DNA of 64,000 nt, taken from contig JAUIFH010000002.1 in NCBI GenBank assembly GCA_030429495.1, forward strand, positions 372,001-436,000, read 5' to 3'. Shown here in pieces: positions 8,954 to 18,200 of this stretch. The DNA comes from Alphaproteobacteria bacterium. Lineage in GTDB: Bacteria > Pseudomonadota > Alphaproteobacteria > Rhodobacterales > Rhodobacteraceae. A program made the position numbers and the translations under genes. Numbering within the stretch: position 1 is the stretch's first letter; each line of letters opens with the position of its first letter. The notes beneath the pieces were generated by a model. The model had not been told where the DNA came from. It made no database searches and worked only from the letters and a program-made list of their open reading frames with translations.

Positions 8954-9850
8954 TCAGCCGATCCGCCGGGGCAGGTTGAGCCCCTTCAGAACCTCGGCCG
9001 CCGCCATCGCCTTCTTGCCTTCGCGCTGCGCTTCAGTGACTTCGACCGCGCCGTTTCCACAGGCCACGGTGAAGCCGCCGAGGATCTCGCCCGGAGCGCC
9101 CGATCCCGCAGCGCGCCGGGAGCGCAGGAGCTTCACACGCTCGCCGCCGATCTCGGTCCAGGCGCCCGGGAAGGGTGAAAGACCGCGTATCAGGCGATCA
9201 ACCTCTTCGGCGGGACGGGACCAGTCCACCAGCGCCTCGGCCTTGTCGATCTTCGCGGCGTAGGTGACGCCGTCCTCTGGCTGAGGCACCGGGCTGAGTG
9301 TGCCGAGCCGATCCAATGCCTCGACGATCAACCGCCCGCCCATTGCCGCGAGGCGGTCGTGCAGATCGGCGGTCGTGTCCTCCACCCCGATCGGAGTGCG
9401 CTCGGCCAGCAGTACCGGCCCGGTATCGAGGCCCGCCTCCATCTGCATGATGGCGATGCCGGTTTCCGCGTCGCCCGCCATGATCGCCCGGTGGATCGGC
9501 GCCGCCCCGCGCCAGCGCGGCAGGAGCGAGGCGTGGATGTTCAGACAGCCCTTTGCCGGCGCATCAAGAACCGCCTGCGGCAGGATCAGCCCGTAGGCGA
9601 CGACCACCGCGACATCGGCGCCCAGCGCCGCGAACTCCGCCTGCGCCTCCGGCGTCTTCAGGCTGACCGGATGACGCACTGGCAGGCCGAGCGCCGCGGC
9701 CTTCGCCTGCACGGGTGATGGGCGGTCCTTCTTCCCGCGCCCCGCCGGACGCGGCGGCTGGGTGTAGACGCAGACGACCTTATGCAAGGCGTGGATCGCC
9801 TCAAGCGCCGGAACGGAGAAGTCCGGCGTGCCCATGAAGACGACCTTCAC
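8954..9850 (-). CDS. fmt: Methionyl-tRNA formyltransferase
   Basis: Formylates Met-tRNAi for translation initiation using 10-formyl-THF. 298 residues. Visible: [18 protein letters not shown] at the N-terminus, the catalytic segment [20 protein letters not shown], and the LDTGPVLL motif, with a C-terminal OB-like domain. The start is a GTG at 9850, which gives the conserved N-terminus, follows GAGGAAG and overlaps the stop of the upstream deformylase paralog by 4 nt. An in-frame extension to 9970 has no conserved sequence. Third gene of the run def-def2-fmt, which joins formylation and deformylation in one transcript. Confidence 0.95.
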   Translation of the reverse strand: MKVVFMGTPDFSVPALEAIHALHKVVCVYTQPPRPAGRGKKDRPSPVQAKAAALGLPVRHPVSLKTPEAQAEFAALGADVAVVVAYGLILPQAVLDAPAKGCLNIHASLLPRWRGAAPIHRAIMAGDAETGIAIMQMEAGLDTGPVLLAERTPIGVEDTTADLHDRLAAMGGRLIVEALDRLGTLSPVPQPEDGVTYAAKIDKAEALVDWSRPAEEVDRLIRGLSPFPGAWTEIGGERVKLLRSRRAAGSGAPGEILGGFTVACGNGAVEVTEAQREGKKAMAAAEVLKGLNLPRRIG

Positions 9851-10350
9851 GCCCGCTTCCTCAGCTTCTCGGCCTTCGCCACAAGCATCTTCCGGCGCAT
9901 CGGCGACAGGTGGTCGATGAACATCTTCCCGTTCAGGTGATCGATCTGATGCTGCACGCTCGTCGCCCAAAGGCCGACGAAATCGCGCTCCTCGATCTCG
10001 CCCATCTCGTTCAGGAACCGCACCGTCACGGCGCGCGGGCGCTCGATCGGGGCGAAGACGCCGGGCAGGTTGGGGCTCGCCTCGTCATGCTTGCGAAGCT
10101 GGACGGAGGTGTGGAGCACCTCGGGATTGGCCATCTTCACCGCCTGCCCGCGCTTGTCGGAACAATCGACGACGGCCAGCCGCAGCATGATCCCGATCTG
10201 GGGGGCGGCAAGGCCGTAGCCCGGCATCGCGTCCATAGTCTCGACCATGTCGTCCCAGATCATCCGCACGGTCTCGGTAACTTCGGCGACAGGCTCCGCA
10301 GCCGTTCGCAACCTCTTGTCGGGATAGGGAACGAAGGCCCTGACCGTCAC
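9847..10350 (-). CDS. Peptide deformylase paralog with degenerate active site
   Basis: 167 residues with the deformylase fold signature: motif I is intact ([11 protein letters not shown], 44-53), but motif II reads EASPNLPG instead of EGCLSxPG, so the metal-ligand Cys is replaced (Ser92 by position), and motif III reads HQIDH (134-138) instead of HEIDH, so the catalytic Glu is Gln135. The two His ligands remain. Established knowledge of deformylases says the Cys and the Glu are essential, so it is probably not an active deformylase; a formyl-peptide or ribosome-binding role is possible but is inference. The reading frame is intact, codon use is like its neighbours, and it overlaps by 4 nt with genes on both sides, arguing against a pseudogene. 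Confidence 0.9.
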   Translation of the reverse strand: MTVRAFVPYPDKRLRTAAEPVAEVTETVRMIWDDMVETMDAMPGYGLAAPQIGIMLRLAVVDCSDKRGQAVKMANPEVLHTSVQLRKHDEASPNLPGVFAPIERPRAVTVRFLNEMGEIEERDFVGLWATSVQHQIDHLNGKMFIDHLSPMRRKMLVAKAEKLRKRA

Positions 10351-10868
10351 AGCCGCGCCTTCTCCCGCTTCAGCTTCTGCATCTTGCGGGTGATGAGCTG
10401 ACGCTTGAGCGGCGTGAGGTAGTCGATGAAAAGCTTGCCGTCGAGATGGTCGATCTCGTGCTGGACGCAGGTGGCCCAGAGGCCGGCGAACTGCTCTTCC
10501 TGCGTCGCACCGTCGAGGTCCATCCAGCGCACCTTCACCTCGGCGGGCCGGGTCACTTCGGCGTATTGCTCGGGGATCGAAAGGCAGCCTTCCTCATAGG
10601 TATTCAGATCGTCCGAGGACCAGGTGATCTCCGGGTTCAGGAGGACAAGCGGCCGCGGCTCCGCCTCCGGGTCCTTGACGCAATCCATGACGAGGATGCG
10701 GCTCATCAGGCCGACCTGCGGGCCAGCCAGGCCGACCCCGGGGGCGTCATACATCGTCTCAAGCATATCGCTTGCAGCTTCGCGCAATTCGTCCGTGACC
10801 TCGGTCACGCGGTCGCATCGCTTCTTCAGGCGCGGGTCGGGATGGATCAGGATCGGGCGCAATGTCAT
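10347..10868 (-). CDS. def: Peptide deformylase
   Basis: Removes the N-formyl group from nascent proteins; a metal-dependent enzyme that works at the ribosome exit. 173 residues with all catalytic elements: motif I GVGLAGPQVG (44-53), motif II EEGCLSIP with C95, and motif III QHEIDH with H137, E138 and H141. It is the first gene of the run def-def2-fmt, with a 4-nt overlap to the degenerate paralog. This copy is presumably the working enzyme. Confidence 0.96.
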   Translation of the reverse strand: MTLRPILIHPDPRLKKRCDRVTEVTDELREAASDMLETMYDAPGVGLAGPQVGLMSRILVMDCVKDPEAEPRPLVLLNPEITWSSDDLNTYEEGCLSIPEQYAEVTRPAEVKVRWMDLDGATQEEQFAGLWATCVQHEIDHLDGKLFIDYLTPLKRQLITRKMQKLKREKARL

Positions 10869-10965
10869 GCGCCCGATTTAGGCGAAGGCCGCCGCGCGCG
10901 CAATGGTGCCCCTTGCACCCGGCACTGCGATGGATAACCTGCCCGGCGGATCGGAGAGCAGTTTC

Positions 10966-12138
10966 ATGAATTTTGACGAGATCATCGACTTCCGCGGCCA
11001 GCATACGTCGAAATGGGACGCGATGGAGCAGAACATCGGCGTGTCGCCCGAGGACGGGCTGGCGATGTGGGTGGCCGATATGGATTTCCGCCAGCCGCAG
11101 GTGGTGATCGACGCGGTCAAGCGCATGGCCGACCGCGCGCTCTTCACCTATTTCGCCGACACGAGCGAATATGACGCCGCGATCCGCTGGTGGATGAAAA
11201 CGCGCCACGGCTGGGAGGTCGAAAGCGGGACGATCTTCACCACGCAGGGCCTCGTCAACGCGGTGTCGCTTTGCCTCGAATCCTACACGCAGCTGGGTGA
11301 CGGGGTGGTGATCTTCACGCCCGTCTATCACGCCTTCGCCCGCGTGATCCGCGCCAATGGCAGGACGGTCGTCGAATGCCCGCTGGCGATCCGCGACGGT
11401 GTCTACCAGATGGACTTCGACGCCTGGGACGCGCAAATGACGGGGCGCGAGAAGATGGCGATCCTCTGTTCGCCGCACAATCCCGGCGGCCGGGTCTGGG
11501 CGCAGGTGGAACTGCAGGGCATGGCCGATTTCGCCAAGCGCCATGACCTGATTCTGGTGTCGGACGAAATCCACCACGACCTGGTCTTTCCTGGCCAGAA
11601 GCATATCCCAATGGCGGTTGTCGACCCGTCGATGAGCGACCGGCTGGTCATGCTCGCGGCGACATCGAAGACCTTCAACGTCGCGGGAATGCATTGCGGC
11701 AATGCCATCATCGCGGACGAGGGGCTGCGCGCGCCGTTCGCGAAGCGGATGGGGCAGCTGTCGCTCTCGCCCAACTCCATGTCGATGCACATGACACCGG
11801 CGCTCTATTCACCCGCAGGCGCTGAATGGGTCGATGCGCTCAACACCTATCTCGACGCCAATCACCGGCTGTTCCTTGACGGGATCAACGCCATCCCGGG
11901 GCTGAAGATGATGCCGATGCAGGGCACCTATCTGGCTTGGGTCGACTTCACCGGAACGGGGATGGCGCAGGAGGAGTATTCCGCCCGTGTCGCGAAGGAC
12001 GCAAAGATCGCGGCCAGCCCCGGCCCGGTCTTCGGGCTGGGCGGTGACAGCTATCTGCGGTTCAACATCGCGATGCCGAAGGTCCGGGTCGAAGAGGCGG
12101 TGGAGCGGATGCAGAAAGCGTTCGGCGATCTTCAGTGA
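10966..12138 (+). CDS. PatB/MalY-type aminotransferase-fold C-S lyase (cystathionine beta-lyase-like)
   Basis: PLP enzyme of the MalY/PatB group of fold type I, which generally splits C-S bonds of cystathionine or cysteine conjugates. 390 residues. The opening FDEIIDFRGQHTSKWDAM, MWVADMDFRQP, the CSPHNPGGRVW motif, VSDEIHHDLVFPG and the PLP lysine in ATSKTFNVAGMHCG (K235) are all present. The start at 10966 follows GGAGAG; an upstream ATG at 10903 lies in non-conserved sequence. The substrate is not evident. The L,D-transpeptidase gene overlaps its stop by 4 nt. Confidence 0.88.
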   Translation: MNFDEIIDFRGQHTSKWDAMEQNIGVSPEDGLAMWVADMDFRQPQVVIDAVKRMADRALFTYFADTSEYDAAIRWWMKTRHGWEVESGTIFTTQGLVNAVSLCLESYTQLGDGVVIFTPVYHAFARVIRANGRTVVECPLAIRDGVYQMDFDAWDAQMTGREKMAILCSPHNPGGRVWAQVELQGMADFAKRHDLILVSDEIHHDLVFPGQKHIPMAVVDPSMSDRLVMLAATSKTFNVAGMHCGNAIIADEGLRAPFAKRMGQLSLSPNSMSMHMTPALYSPAGAEWVDALNTYLDANHRLFLDGINAIPGLKMMPMQGTYLAWVDFTGTGMAQEEYSARVAKDAKIAASPGPVFGLGGDSYLRFNIAMPKVRVEEAVERMQKAFGDLQ

Positions 12139-12674
12139 GCTGGCTCGGCCGGGCGTTCAGGGCGATCGTGCTTCTGATCGTCGCAGCCCTTCTGGCCCTT
12201 GCCGTCTACGACCGCTTTCTTATCCGGCCGCCGGCACCCCTGCCGCCGCTTTCCGGCCAGATCGACCGCATCCTGATCGAGAAGGGCGCGCGCCGGCTGA
12301 CCGTCTTTCGCGATGGTGCGGCGCTTCGGACCTACAGCGTCGCGCTCGGCTTCGCGCCCGAGGGCGACAAGGAGCGTCAGGGTGACGGTCGGACGCCGGA
12401 AGGACAGTTCCGCATCGACCGGCGCAATGCGCAGAGTCGCTTCCACCTGTCTCTTGGGATCGACTATCCGCAGCGGGACGATCTGATCCGCGCCTCGGCA
12501 GGCGGGTACGACCCGGGCGGCGACATCTTCATCCATGGCCAGCCCAATGCGCTTGCCGGGAAGGGCACGCTCCGCCGCGACTGGACTGCGGGGTGCATCG
12601 CAGTGTCAGACGCCGAGATCGAGGAGCTTTGGCGCATCACGCCGGTCGGAACGCCGGTTGAGATCCGTCCCTGA
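12135..12674 (+). CDS. L,D-transpeptidase family protein (YkuD domain)
   Basis: 179 residues. An N-terminal hydrophobic segment (about 9-26) is a membrane anchor or uncleaved signal, followed by a YkuD domain. The active-site motif is IFIHGQPN (H134) and GCIAVSD (C154), the His and Cys of L,D-transpeptidases that make 3-3 peptidoglycan cross-links or attach proteins to the wall. The C-terminus, GTPVEIRP, is typical of the fold. It begins with a GTG overlapping the stop of the C-S lyase by 4 nt, so it is cotranscribed with it. Acts in the periplasm. Confidence 0.88.
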   Translation: MSWLGRAFRAIVLLIVAALLALAVYDRFLIRPPAPLPPLSGQIDRILIEKGARRLTVFRDGAALRTYSVALGFAPEGDKERQGDGRTPEGQFRIDRRNAQSRFHLSLGIDYPQRDDLIRASAGGYDPGGDIFIHGQPNALAGKGTLRRDWTAGCIAVSDAEIEELWRITPVGTPVEIRP

Positions 12675-12683
12675 GCGGGCCGG

Positions 12684-13034
12684 TCACCGTCGCGGCAGGT
12701 AGGCCACGGGCGCGTTTTCGTCGCGGACATAGTCGAGGGCCGGTCGGTCCGCCGTCGCCGTCGACCACTTCATCGTGCAGATAAGCTCGCCCTCCTCGAT
12801 GCCTGACGCGACGATCAGGCATTGATAGAGGTGACGCGTTCCATCGTAGATATCAGCAAGCCCCCGGAGATGCGCCACCTGATCGGCGTCGAGCGCGAAG
12901 CCCGTCTCCCAGAAGCGCAAGATCGGATAAATCTCGTCGCCAACGACGATACGCAGCCGCGCCCGGCGGCGCAGATCGCGTTTGCGCGCCTCCTCAAGCC
13001 CTGCGCGCACCTCTTTCGGCAAGATATCAGACAT
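12684..13034 (-). CDS. Conserved hypothetical protein (116 aa)
   Basis: 116 residues, cytosolic by composition, with no named domain that I can recognise. The N-terminus is charged and helical (PKEVRAGLEEARKRDLRRRARLRI), followed by a mixed region with VVGDEIYPILRFWETGFALD and LADIYDGTRHLYQCLIVAS. I believe similar proteins occur across Rhodobacteraceae, but cannot verify that here. The start at 13034 is preceded by GGAAGGTGG. It follows the receiver-domain gene on the same strand after 141 nt. Confidence 0.75.
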   Translation of the reverse strand: MSDILPKEVRAGLEEARKRDLRRRARLRIVVGDEIYPILRFWETGFALDADQVAHLRGLADIYDGTRHLYQCLIVASGIEEGELICTMKWSTATADRPALDYVRDENAPVAYLPRR

Positions 13035-13175
13035 CCACCACCTTCCCGTCGGTCAGCATGGGCCAATACCATGAAAAATCAAGACAACTTTTGCGTGACC
13101 ATGTAATTGTCCACGTCCCGGACACGGGAGGCGTTTTTGCAGAGAAGTGTAACCATTCCGTGGAGGTTGCCACGC

Positions 13176-13538
13176 CTAGTGCGCCGACCCGTAGTGCTCG
13201 ACCACGGCGGCAAGATCGTCGGGCGGGGTCGCGGACGGCAGGAAGGCGCAGGCATTCGGGATATGTTGGAAGATCGACCCGTCAGAGAAGAAGCTGGTAT
13301 TGGTGACAAAGACGATCCGCGCCTCGGGTTGGCGATAAGCGGCGTAGTCTGCTACCGCGATCGCGCTGCCCGTCGTCAGGACGAGGTCCAGGACGATAAT
13401 GTCGACCGCCTCCGCTTCCAGGTGCGCGACGGCGGAATCCTGATCGGCGACAACGGCAACCAGTGCCGAAAACCGCTCCAGATGACGTTTCCAGAGCCAG
13501 CCAAGATTCGGGTCACTCTCAACAATAAGAACACGCAT
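13176..13538 (-). CDS. Stand-alone receiver-domain response regulator-like protein
   Basis: About 120 residues forming a single CheY-like domain: RVLIVESDPNLGWLW at the start, the phospho-acceptor position in DIIVLDLVLTTGS, and VFVTNTSF with the conserved Thr. The lysine that normally follows the fifth strand (KP motif) is replaced: ACAFLPSATPPDD. No output domain is present. It may be an unusual receiver, or a pseudo-receiver that binds a partner without normal signalling. The start at 13538 (MRVLIVESD) gives the standard receiver N-terminus; the longer form from 13571 adds only 11 residues. It is divergent from a lytic transglycosylase, with a CtrA-type site between them. Confidence 0.85.
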   Translation of the reverse strand: MRVLIVESDPNLGWLWKRHLERFSALVAVVADQDSAVAHLEAEAVDIIVLDLVLTTGSAIAVADYAAYRQPEARIVFVTNTSFFSDGSIFQHIPNACAFLPSATPPDDLAAVVEHYGSAH

Positions 13539-13612
13539 GGCCACTCCCGCAATCGCCAAGCACGGCACCAATCACTCGTTCCGACTCTTTGTTAGAGATT
13601 CGTAAACAACTA

Positions 13613-13627
13613 TTAACCAATCGTTAA
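13613..13627. promoter_or_regulatory. Candidate CtrA binding site (TTAA-N7-TTAA)
   Basis: TTAA (13613-13616), seven bases, then TTAA (13624-13627), the full alphaproteobacterial CtrA half-site pair. It lies in the 173-nt gap between the divergent receiver-domain gene (start 13538) and the lytic transglycosylase gene (start 13712), a region otherwise the most AT-rich nearby. CtrA in this group controls motility and some cell-surface genes, so either gene could be a target. Confidence 0.45.
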
Positions 13628-13711
13628 TGCGCCCGATGGGTCGGCGGGATATCGCCGGTTGCCAGCCGTGCCAAGGTTGTTAGTCTTTTCATGGTTCGTC
13701 CAGAGGTTCCC

Positions 13712-14884
13712 ATGCGCACTATTCTTGCTGCAATCACCATCCTCCCGCTCGCCGCCGCACCGCAATCCGCCTTTGCTTGCGGTGGGGATTTCGGCGGCTT
13801 CGTCAACGGCCTGAAGGCCGAGGCGCGAGCGGCGGGGCATCCGGCCGAACGGGTGGATCGCTTCTTCGCCGGCGTCCGTGCCGATGGCGCGGTGCTACGG
13901 GCCGACCGTTCCCAAGGTGTTTTCCGCAAAGACTTCATCGAATTCTCCCAAGCTGTGATCAGCAAGAACCGGCTCGTTAACGGGCAGAAGAACGCACAGC
14001 GCCATGCGCAGACTTTCAAGCGGATTGCGCGGGAATACGGGGTGTCGTCGGGCGTGCTGCTGGCATTCTGGGCGTTGGAGACCGACTACGGCGCGGTGCA
14101 GGGCGACTTCAACACCCTGAACGCGCTGGTCACTCTTGCCCATGATTGCCGCCGGCCGGCACTTTTCCGGCCGCAGATTTTCGCTGCGCTGGAACTCTAT
14201 GCACGCGGCGATTTTGACCCGGCGCGCACCCGGGGCGCATGGGCCGGAGAGATCGGGCAGGTGCAGATGCTGCCCGAGGATATCCTTCGAAACGGTGTCG
14301 ACGGTGACGGCGACGGGCATGTCACGCTCAAGACCTCGGCGCCGGATGCGCTGATGTCGGGGGCGAAGATGCTGCGCGGACTCGGTTGGCGTCCGGGCGA
14401 GCCGTGGATGCAGGAAATCGTCGTGCCGGACGGCCTCGACTGGTCCAAGACCGGGCTGGACCGGGAGCTTTCCGTCTCGGAATGGGCGCGCATGGGCGTC
14501 AAGGGGCGATCGGCGCCCTTGGCATCCGGGCTGAAGGGATCGATCCTCTTGCCGATGGGGCGCAAGGGACCGGCTTTCATGGCCTACCCGAATTTCCGTG
14601 TGTATTTCGAATGGAACAAGAGCTTCGTCTATGTCACGACGGCCGCCTATTTTGCGACCCGCCTTGAAGGCGCGCCGATCTATGACGCGCGAAATCCCGA
14701 ACGGGGACTGTCGGTGGGAGAGATGAAGGCGGTCCAGCAGAAACTCGCTGCGCGCGGCCACGATGTTGGCGCGATCGACGGTATCCTCGGCGCTAAGACC
14801 CGCGCCGCCGTGCAGAAGGAGCAGCAGCGCCTTGGTCTGCCGGCGGATGCCTGGCCAACGAAGACACTTCTCGGCAAGCTTTGA
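13712..14884 (+). CDS. Lytic murein transglycosylase (MltB/SLT_2 type) with peptidoglycan-binding domain
   Basis: 390 residues, exported. A signal peptide (1-22, cleavage near SAFA) precedes an MltB-type domain: FVNGLKAEARAAGH, the catalytic Glu in FWALETDYGAVQGDFNT (E123), GEIGQVQMLPEDI and FRVYFEWNKSFVYVTTAAYFATRL. At the C-terminus is a peptidoglycan-binding domain (about 330-390) with LSVGEMKAVQQKLAARGHDVGAIDGILGAKTRAAVQ. It cleaves glycan strands with formation of anhydro-muropeptides. The start at 13712 is preceded by AGAGG; the upstream ATG at 13691 adds seven residues before the hydrophobic signal. It has its own upstream region carrying a CtrA-type site. A Cys follows the signal but the lipobox is poor, so a soluble periplasmic form is more likely. 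Confidence 0.9.
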   Translation: MRTILAAITILPLAAAPQSAFACGGDFGGFVNGLKAEARAAGHPAERVDRFFAGVRADGAVLRADRSQGVFRKDFIEFSQAVISKNRLVNGQKNAQRHAQTFKRIAREYGVSSGVLLAFWALETDYGAVQGDFNTLNALVTLAHDCRRPALFRPQIFAALELYARGDFDPARTRGAWAGEIGQVQMLPEDILRNGVDGDGDGHVTLKTSAPDALMSGAKMLRGLGWRPGEPWMQEIVVPDGLDWSKTGLDRELSVSEWARMGVKGRSAPLASGLKGSILLPMGRKGPAFMAYPNFRVYFEWNKSFVYVTTAAYFATRLEGAPIYDARNPERGLSVGEMKAVQQKLAARGHDVGAIDGILGAKTRAAVQKEQQRLGLPADAWPTKTLLGKL

Positions 14885-15003
14885 AGATTCGTCCCCCGGC
14901 CAGAACTGGACAGTTGGGCTGATGGCAGCGACTGAAGGTCAGCCGGCTACCTGCAACGAAAGGATCGCGCCCACAAGAAATTGTGTCCGGTACCTGATCC
15001 CCG

Positions 15004-15135
15004 TCAGCAGCCGACCGAAAGGACCTTCGCTACGACACCGGTCTTGCAGGTCTTCGCGATTGCTGCATGGCCCGGCTCCATACCGGCGACGGCAAGCAGA
15101 AGGAAGAAAATGGCGACTGAAACGGCTTCGCGCAT
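15004..15135 (-). CDS. Putative small secreted peptide (43 aa)
   Basis: 43 codons in the gap between the transglycosylase and smc. An ATG at 15135 is preceded by AAGGAAAG about 9 nt upstream. The product has a textbook signal peptide (MREAVSVAIFFLLLAVAG, then HA-A near residue 24) and a 19-residue mature part, KTCKTGVVAKVLSVGC, with two cysteines that could pair. No family recognised. A signal peptide plus a good ribosome site and a Cys pair make it more than a random frame, but it is short and unproven. Confidence 0.45.
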   Translation of the reverse strand: MREAVSVAIFFLLLAVAGMEPGHAAIAKTCKTGVVAKVLSVGC

Positions 15136-15214
15136 CGACGTGAACTTTCCTTGTTTGTTCACGCCTCTTCTGGAGATTCATCCTTAATGCCGCGTTAGCG
15201 TCGCGTCCGCTGCT

Positions 15215-18200
15215 TCAGGCGACGAGCGCTTCGGCGCGCTTAAGGTCCACGCTCACAAGCTGGCTGACGCCCTGTTCCTGCATTGTCACGCCGAACAGCC
15301 GGTCCATCCGCGCCATCGTGACCGCATGGTGGGTGATGATGAGAAACCGCGTGTCGGTGCGCCGCGTCATCTCGTCCAGCAGGTCGCAGAAGCGGGTGAC
15401 GTTGGCATCGTCGAGCGGTGCGTCGACCTCGTCGAGGACACAGATCGGCGCGGGGTTGGCAAGGAACACCGCGAAGATCAAAGCAAGCGCGGTCAGCGTC
15501 TGCTCACCCCCCGACAGCAGCGACAGCGTGGACAGCTTCTTCCCGGGAGGCTGGCACATGATTTCCAGCCCGGCCTCAAGCGGGTCATCGCTTTCGACGA
15601 GGACGAGGTTCGCCTCACCCCCGCCGAAGAGATGTGTGAAGAGCAGCCGGAAATTGGCGTTGACCTGTTCGAACGCCGTCAGGAGCCGTTCGCGCCCTTC
15701 ACGGTTCAGCCCGGCGATCCCCGACCGCAGCTTCTTGATCGCTTCTTCGAGGTCGGCTTTCTCCATGACCAGATTGTCATGTTCCTCCTGCACCTCCTTC
15801 GCGTCCTCCTCGGCGCGCAGGTTGACCGCGCCGAGCGAGTCGCGCTGGCGGCGCAGGCGGTGCACGTCGTTGTCGAGCGCTTCGGCCGAAGGCATTTTCT
15901 CCGGATCGGTATCCAGGCTTTGCAACAGCGCGGCCGGCTCCTTCTCCGTGTCCTCGCGGATGCGGTCGGCGGCGTGAACAACTGTTTCGCGCGCGGCTTC
16001 GGCCCGCGCTTCCGCGCGCGCCCTTGCCTCGCGTGCCTCGGACGCACCGCGTTCCGCCTCGCGTTCGGCATCGGTCGCCTGCCTCAGCGCGGTTTCCGCC
16101 TCGGCAAGCTTGTCGGCGCTGGCGCGGCGGCGGGTCTCGGCCGCGTCGATCGCATCGCCAAGCTCCTCCCGCTTCGCGGCGATTTCGGCCGGTGCGGCGG
16201 AGGCGTCCTTGAGTTCTGCCTCGGAGGCCGTCTTCCGTTCGGCCAGTTCGGCGGACCGCTTCTCGGCCGTCTCCAGCCGGTGCTTCCAGCCGGAGATTTC
16301 CTTGGTGATCTCCTGCCGGCGGCGGGTCCGCGCTTCGCCCTCGCGACGGATCTCGTCGTGGGCGGAGCGTTTGGCCATCATCGTCATTCGCGCCGCTTCG
16401 ACGGTCAGCTTGACATCCTCGACCTCGGCCCGGGCCGCGTCCAGATCGGGCAGTGCCTTCACGGCCGCCTCGGCTTCGCGCAACTGCGTGCGGGCGGCGC
16501 GAGCTTCTTCCTGATGGCGCGCGACGGCAAGACGGGCGCCTTCCAGTTTTCCGCCCGCGATGGAACTGTCGGCCTCAGCCCGCGACAGCGCGCGAGAGGC
16601 CTCGGCCATGCGGCGGTCGGCCTCGCGCCTGGCTTCCCGCGCCTCGCGGTCCGCGCCCGTCGCCTCGGTAAGGCGGCGGGTCAGAAGGTCATGGGCCTGC
16701 CGCGCGCCTTCCGCCCGCCCGGTCGCCTCTTCGAGGTCACGCTTTAGGTCGGTCAGGCGGTTGAGTTGCTGAAGGCGCAGCGCCGCGGCCGTCGGGGCAT
16801 CTTCCGCCCCCGCGCGGAACCCGTCCCAGCGCCAGAGATCGCCCTCGGCCGAGACAAGCCGCTGCCCCGGCTTGAGAAGCGGTTGAAGCCGCGCGCCGTC
16901 GGCCTTGTCGACAAGTCCGATCTGGCCGATCCGGCGGGCCAGAACCTCGGGCACGGTGACATGGTTCGAAAGCGCGCTGACGCCTTCAGGTAGCGTTTGC
17001 GCCTGGCCGTAGCCGGGAAGCGCGGTCCAGCCCGACCGTGCCGCCGCATCGACAACCGGCGCGCGCAGATCGTCGGCAAGGGCCGCACCGAGCGCCTTCT
17101 CATAGCCCTTCTTCACGGTCACCCGGTCAAGCAGTTGCTTTCCGCTCGCGGCTTCCCGCTCGACCAGTTTCTGAAGCGCCGCCGCTTCCGCTTTCAGTGC
17201 GCCGACCTCGCCATCGGCCTCGGACAGTACGGCGCGTGCTTCGGTCTCGCGCGCCTGCGCGTCGTTTCGCGCCTCGTCGGCGGCGATCAGCGCGGTCTCG
17301 GCGGCCTCGGCCGCAGCCGTCGCCTCGGTCTGGGCCGCCTCGGCGGTGGCGAGGTCGGCCGATGCGCGGGCAAGTGCCGCCTCGGCTTCGGAGGCAGTCC
17401 CCTCGGCGCGTGCGGCATCAGCTTCGGACTTGTCGAGCGTCGAACGGCTGTCGGTCAGAAGCCGATGCGCGGATTGATGGCGCGCCGACAGGCGGGCCAC
17501 GTCCTCGGTCAGTTCGGAATGCGCGGTCTCCCGGTCGGACAGGACGCGCGCCGCGTCCTGAGCGGCCTCGAGCGCATCGGCCAGCCGGGCCTCGTGACCA
17601 TCCGCAGCCTTGGCGATCTGCGCCTGTTCCCATTCCAGCCGGCCGATCGTCTCTCCGGCGTCGCGGTTGAGACCGGCCTCGCGCTCCATGTCGCGGGCAA
17701 GCTGTTCGATCCGGCCTTGCAGTGTCTCGATCGTCTGAAGCGCGCGGGCCTCCTGATCGTTCAGCGTGTCGCGCTGAACCTGGAGCCGCTGCAGCACTGC
17801 CGCTGCGATGGCTTCCTCCTCGCGCAGCGGCGGCAACGCGTCCTCGCGTTCGCTGCGGGCCCTTGCGGCGGCGCGCGCGGCGGCTTCGCCCTGCGCGGCA
17901 AGCTTCGTGCGTTCCGTCAGGCTTGCTTCGGCAAGGGCACGCGCCTCGTCGGCTTCGCGCCAGCGGCGGTAAAGAAGCATCCCCTCGGCACGCCGCAGCT
18001 CTTCGCCGATTTCGCGGTAGCGCGCTGCCTGCCGTGCCTGCCGTGCAAGCTGGTTGAGTTGTGATGCGAGCTGCTCGACCACGTCCTCCACCCGCGCAAG
18101 GTTCTGCTCGGTCGCGTTCAGCTTCAGCTCCGCCTCGTGCCGGCGCTGGTAGAGACCCGAGATGCCGGCGGCCTCCTCGAGGATGCGGCGCCGGTTTTTC

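Noticed and set aside
14939-15181. 80-codon minus-strand frame in the gap before smc
   Set aside because: A different frame at the same place gives a signal peptide and a better ribosome site; this frame has no recognisable feature.
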